A DNA stretch of 7,485 nt from NCBI GenBank assembly GCA_007132315.1, contig SLOW01000302.1:1-7485 (forward strand), in the 5' to 3' direction. This DNA comes from Opitutales bacterium. Lineage in GTDB: Bacteria > Verrucomicrobiota > Verrucomicrobiia > Opitutales > T3Sed10-336. Shown one piece after another: positions 4,554 through 7,485 of the stretch. A model generated the notes under the pieces. That model was not told where the DNA came from and searched no databases. It saw nothing but the letters and a program-made list of their open reading frames with translations. A program made the translations under genes and the position numbers. Each line of letters begins with the position of its first letter. Positions within the stretch are counted from its first letter, which is position 1.

Positions 4554-7485
4554 TCATTGGTGAGGATACATTTCGAGAAGTTCTTCAGGTGAATAAAACC
4601 CGGTATGATCCCTGGTGGCCTCGCGGACTTGATCGACTTTTTCGGGGTAAATGGGCGGGGCTTCATTACCGAACGCGTTCCGAATATAAGTGAGTACGGC
4701 TGCGATTTCGTCGTCGTTGAGCACATCGTCAAAGCCGGGCATGGAGACTTGCCCGGCGTAGTGCTCGCCTTTGACTTCCATCGGCCCTTGGAGGCCTTTC
4801 AGGGTGATTCTGATCAGGCGTTGGTCATGTTGAGTGACCCAGCGCGTGCCATCAAGTGGAGGGAACCCGGCCATGGGCAGACCCCGTCCGTCGGGCTGGT
4901 GGCATGTGGCGCAATCTCGGGAATAGATTTCCTCGCCAGAGACATAGAGTTCGCTTGCCAGGTCATCGTCGTCGAGATGGCTGGGCACGACGACGGTGGT
5001 CGCTTCCTCCCCGATGGCTTGCTCGTCAAGGCGAGCAAGCACCGTCTCATAGACCGGGGTAATCCACGAGTCGTCTGCAAAAGCCGTGCCGGCCGCTTCG
5101 AGAACGGCGATGCCATCGGCGGAATCCAGCCAGGATGCGGCGACGATCGCTTCGAGCTGTACGCGGCCGTGCGAATCGGTCGCCGCCTGCTTGAGCAGGT
5201 CAACCTGATCGGAAACCTGATGGCCGCTGTAACGGAGTACCCTGGCAGCGGCGGCACGGGCGCGGTGGTCCGCGGATTCGAGCACGCGCTGAAGCAACGC
5301 CTGATCGATTTGGTTCAGTCCCCATGTCACCCAGAGCGCTTCGAGCAGGTGGTGCTCGTGGTCGGGGTGGTTTTCGTCGAGATTCGCAACCCAATCCGTC
5401 AGAGCCGTCAGGACCCGGTCGGCGTCGCGTCCGCGCAGTTCGCGGCGGCTGCGTTCACGGGCGCGGGATTCGTGGAGCTTCAGGTTGTCGAGCAATCGCT
5501 CGATGTCCGCGTCATGAATCGGCGGCGGGTCGAGTAACGGCCGGCTCGGGTAGGTGATCCGATAGATCCGGCCGTGGCTGTGATCGCGATTGGGATCGCG
5601 GGCGTTGTGTTGCATGTGCCCGATGAGCGGATTGTGCCAATCGACGACGTAGAGCGAGCCGTCGGGAGCGATTTCCATATCGACCGGACGAAAGTTGCTA
5701 TCGCTGGAGTTCATGAGGTCCTGGCGAAACCGCGTGGTATAGCCGGTGCCATCTTCCTTCATTTGGTGCTGCTTGGCGCCGAGGAATCCGATGACGTTAT
5801 TGAGGATGATGTCGCCCTGGACCTCGTCGGGAAAGTGACGGCTGCTAAGGAATTCCAGTCCGGATGTCGGACGGACGCGATGATCCTCTTCGATAAGGTT
5901 CCGGCTGCCGGGGGACGCGGACCCGTATTGCGGCCGGATGGATCCGGGCGTCATCCACTGCATCTGGGGACCGGATGTGTGGAGAACAAAGGCCTGGCCC
6001 CAGTCGTCGAAGGCGGTTCCCCAGGGGTTGGGGATGCCTATCTGCGCATGACGCTCCAAGTGGCGACGTTGTGGATTGAACCGGAAAAATCCTCCGTTCG
6101 TGCCGCGAACCGGCCCGTAAGCGGTTTCGACATGGGTGCGATGGAAGGTGCCTTCTGAAAGAATGATGGCTCCGGAAGGGTCGGACTCGAAGGCGCTGAT
6201 GGCGTGGTGGGTGTCGTGATCGTCAAAACCGCTAAAAATGATTTCTCGGGTGTCGGCCTTGCTGTCGCCGGTGGTGTCCTGGAGCAGGACCAGGTTGGTG
6301 TTTTGTGAGACGAACACACCTTCGGCTGTAATCTCGAACCCTATCGGGAGGTGGAGTCCCTCGGCGAAGACTGTTTGAGTGTCGGCTTTGCCATCGCCGT
6401 TGGTGTCTTCCAGAATCAGAAGTTTGTCGTTGGGACGGGGATCGCCCGGCCTCCAATGCGGGTAACTGGCCATGGTCGCGACCCAGAGCCTTCCCTGGTT
6501 GTCGAAGGTCAATTGCATCGGATTCGCGAGATCCGGAAATTCCTGTTCAGTCGCCCACTGTTCGATTTTATACCCTTCCGGCACCTCGATCGTTTCGAGG
6601 GCTTCATCACCGTGCAGGAAGGTAATGGAATCTGGGCGTGGGTAGTTGGTCTCAACTTCCGGGAGTTCGGAAGTTTGGGCATCAAGGGCTTCGATATCGA
6701 TGGTATCCCCCCGAGCCGCAGCCCAGATAGCCTGATCCCGTATGGCCGTCATCTCACGGATCTTTTCCACTTCAAACGGGTAGTTGTCGGGCCCATACGG
6801 TTTGTAGCGCCGTCCAAAGACATGGACTCCGTTCGGAATTTTGAAATCGTTTGTCCAGAGCCAGTTCTTATCCATGACCCGTTCGTGGACTTTCTCGCGG
6901 CGGGCATCGGTTCGGCTGGGGGCGGCGTCGAAAATCCGGCTGCTCAACAATTCGGCAAGCTTGCGATATCCCGCTTCGTTGAGGAGTGCGCCGTCGATGG
7001 TCAGAGGTTCGTCGATCGCCGCGAACCATTGCAGCGAGGCATTAAAGGCATCAATGAAACGCACATTATTCGCGGTCGCGACCGCTTCCATGACCGAGGT
7101 GTAGGCGGCCAGGTTGTCGTTTTCGGCCCGTCCGTCCGGCAGATCCCTGGTTGCGGTGAGATCCTGGAAGGCCGTGGGCGAGACCAACACCAGTTCCGGC
7201 ACGGAGTCACCGTTATACTTCTGATTGACCGTATGCTTCAAAAATGCGTCCAGCTCCGCTTGAAAGTTTTTCAGGCCGGAGGGGCCCTGGAATGATTCAT
7301 TGAACCCGAAAAACGCGATAATGATATCGGGCTGCAATTTCGTCAGCCATTCCTCCTCGGTCTTAAAGTGTCCCTGGCCGTCGGCCGTGTTGCCCCCGGT
7401 GTAAGGCTCGTGGAATTCTTCGGCACCCGGAAAGCCGAGCTGAAAACTCCGTCCGGAATGGGGGCGAAAGCTCGGGGTGTTGCCC
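4554..7485 (-). CDS. SGNH-hydrolase-like / PVC-type beta-propeller / cytochrome c fusion protein (N-terminus outside window)
   Basis: The frame is open from the stop at 4556-4554 to the right edge, giving 976 visible residues; the start and any signal peptide lie outside. Numbering is from the codon at 7484. Residues 1 to about 185 are SGNH/GDSL-like: FRPHSGRSFQLGFPGAEEF, then IIIAFFGFNESF (block III Asn62), then DGALLNEAGY, where the usual catalytic His is Leu167; the nucleophile Ser block lies upstream. A linker follows (GVHVFGRRYKPYGPDNYPFE). Residues about 295-655 are the propeller of PVC 'membrane-bound dehydrogenase' proteins (VPEGYKIEQWA, FDNQGRLWVAT, LEDTNGDGKADTQTVFAEGL, PNRDHSHGRIYRITYP), with calcium-type NGDGKAD repeats. 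Residues about 660-840 are helical repeats resembling HEAT. A class I cytochrome c ends it: CATCH (Cys858, Cys861, His862) and probable axial Met915 in VSMPGF. Likely exported and involved in redox or glycan metabolism; the substrate is unknown. The TTG at 7337 is an internal Leu codon. Confidence 0.9.
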   Translation of the reverse strand, partial: GNTPSFRPHSGRSFQLGFPGAEEFHEPYTGGNTADGQGHFKTEEEWLTKLQPDIIIAFFGFNESFQGPSGLKNFQAELDAFLKHTVNQKYNGDSVPELVLVSPTAFQDLTATRDLPDGRAENDNLAAYTSVMEAVATANNVRFIDAFNASLQWFAAIDEPLTIDGALLNEAGYRKLAELLSSRIFDAAPSRTDARREKVHERVMDKNWLWTNDFKIPNGVHVFGRRYKPYGPDNYPFEVEKIREMTAIRDQAIWAAARGDTIDIEALDAQTSELPEVETNYPRPDSITFLHGDEALETIEVPEGYKIEQWATEQEFPDLANPMQLTFDNQGRLWVATMASYPHWRPGDPRPNDKLLILEDTNGDGKADTQTVFAEGLHLPIGFEITAEGVFVSQNTNLVLLQDTTGDSKADTREIIFSGFDDHDTHHAISAFESDPSGAIILSEGTFHRTHVETAYGPVRGTNGGFFRFNPQRRHLERHAQIGIPNPWGTAFDDWGQAFVLHTSGPQMQWMTPGSIRPQYGSASPGSRNLIEEDHRVRPTSGLEFLSSRHFPDEVQGDIILNNVIGFLGAKQHQMKEDGTGYTTRFRQDLMNSSDSNFRPVDMEIAPDGSLYVVDWHNPLIGHMQHNARDPNRDHSHGRIYRITYPSRPLLDPPPIHDADIERLLDNLKLHESRARERSRRELRGRDADRVLTALTDWVANLDENHPDHEHHLLEALWVTWGLNQIDQALLQRVLESADHRARAAAARVLRYSGHQVSDQVDLLKQAATDSHGRVQLEAIVAASWLDSADGIAVLEAAGTAFADDSWITPVYETVLARLDEQAIGEEATTVVVPSHLDDDDLASELYVSGEEIYSRDCATCHQPDGRGLPMAGFPPLDGTRWVTQHDQRLIRITLKGLQGPMEVKGEHYAGQVSMPGFDDVLNDDEIAAVLTYIRNAFGNEAPPIYPEKVDQVREATRDHTGFYSPEELLEMYPHQ
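6981..6995 (-). other. SGNH block V with Leu at the catalytic His position
   Basis: The codons read GAC GGC GCA CTC CTC on the coding strand, giving D-G-A-L-L followed by NEAGY. In active SGNH hydrolases this block is normally D-G-x-H-L-N. The codon at 6986-6984 is CTC (Leu); CAC (His) would differ by one base. The surrounding residues are fully conserved, so the alignment is clear. Confidence 0.7.

Noticed and set aside
4424..4732. Minus-strand frame 4292-4732 taken as one 146-residue protein
   Set aside because: Only the last part, from about 4423 down, matches the oxidoreductase family; the rest overlaps the 3' end of the large gene in another frame and crosses the spacer.
4605..7295. Three long plus-strand open frames (4605-5537, 5574-6158 and 6351-7295; 194-314 codons)
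   Set aside because: They lie entirely antisense to the large minus-strand gene, whose frame has clear domain motifs; the plus-strand products show no recognisable motifs. They follow from the codon composition of the real gene.
7335..7337. Possible start of the large minus-strand gene at 7337
   Set aside because: The codon is TTG (Leu) inside a frame open to the window edge, and the upstream residues match the same SGNH-family sequence.

Overview
The window joins two unrelated blocks with a stretch of decayed sequence between them. The organism is most likely a bacterium of the PVC group (Planctomycetota or Verrucomicrobiota). The reasons are the minus-strand fusion protein with a PVC-type 'membrane-bound dehydrogenase' propeller plus cytochrome c, and remnants of a sulfatase and of a Gfo/Idh/MocA oxidoreductase with the GSWQRS signature common in those phyla. 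This placement rests on family knowledge, and the exact lineage cannot be read from the window.

Bases 1-3544 (plus strand) hold a [NiFe]-hydrogenase maturation cluster in the order hypF (3' end only), hypC, hypD, hypE. HypF and HypE make the cyanide ligand from carbamoyl phosphate; HypC and HypD carry the iron and assemble the Fe(CN)2CO unit. hypC, hypD and hypE are tightly packed (hypC/hypD overlap by 4 nt, hypD/hypE by 14 nt), with strong GGAGG sites before hypD and hypE. hypF and hypC are separated by 86 nt that contain three perfect tandem copies of a 7-bp AT-rich repeat just before hypC, which has no visible Shine-Dalgarno site. hypA, hypB and hydrogenase structural genes are not in the window.

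Bases 3545 to about 4423 (minus-strand sense) are a gene graveyard. From right to left it holds a frameshifted internal piece of a Gfo/Idh/MocA oxidoreductase, an unrecognised coding remnant spread over three frames, and the start of a sulfatase with a damaged active-site motif. The sulfatase homology ends almost exactly at the hypE stop codon, which suggests a recombination boundary. A perfect 10-bp inverted repeat lies inside the graveyard at one of the apparent frameshifts. Bases 4424-4553 are an AT-richer spacer in which I see no gene.

Bases 4554-7485 (minus strand) are one long open gene running off the right edge: SGNH/GDSL-hydrolase-like domain, PVC-type beta-propeller, helical-repeat region and a C-terminal c-type cytochrome. 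The position where the SGNH catalytic His is expected is Leu. No RNA genes, CRISPR arrays, insertion sequences or complete mobile elements were seen.
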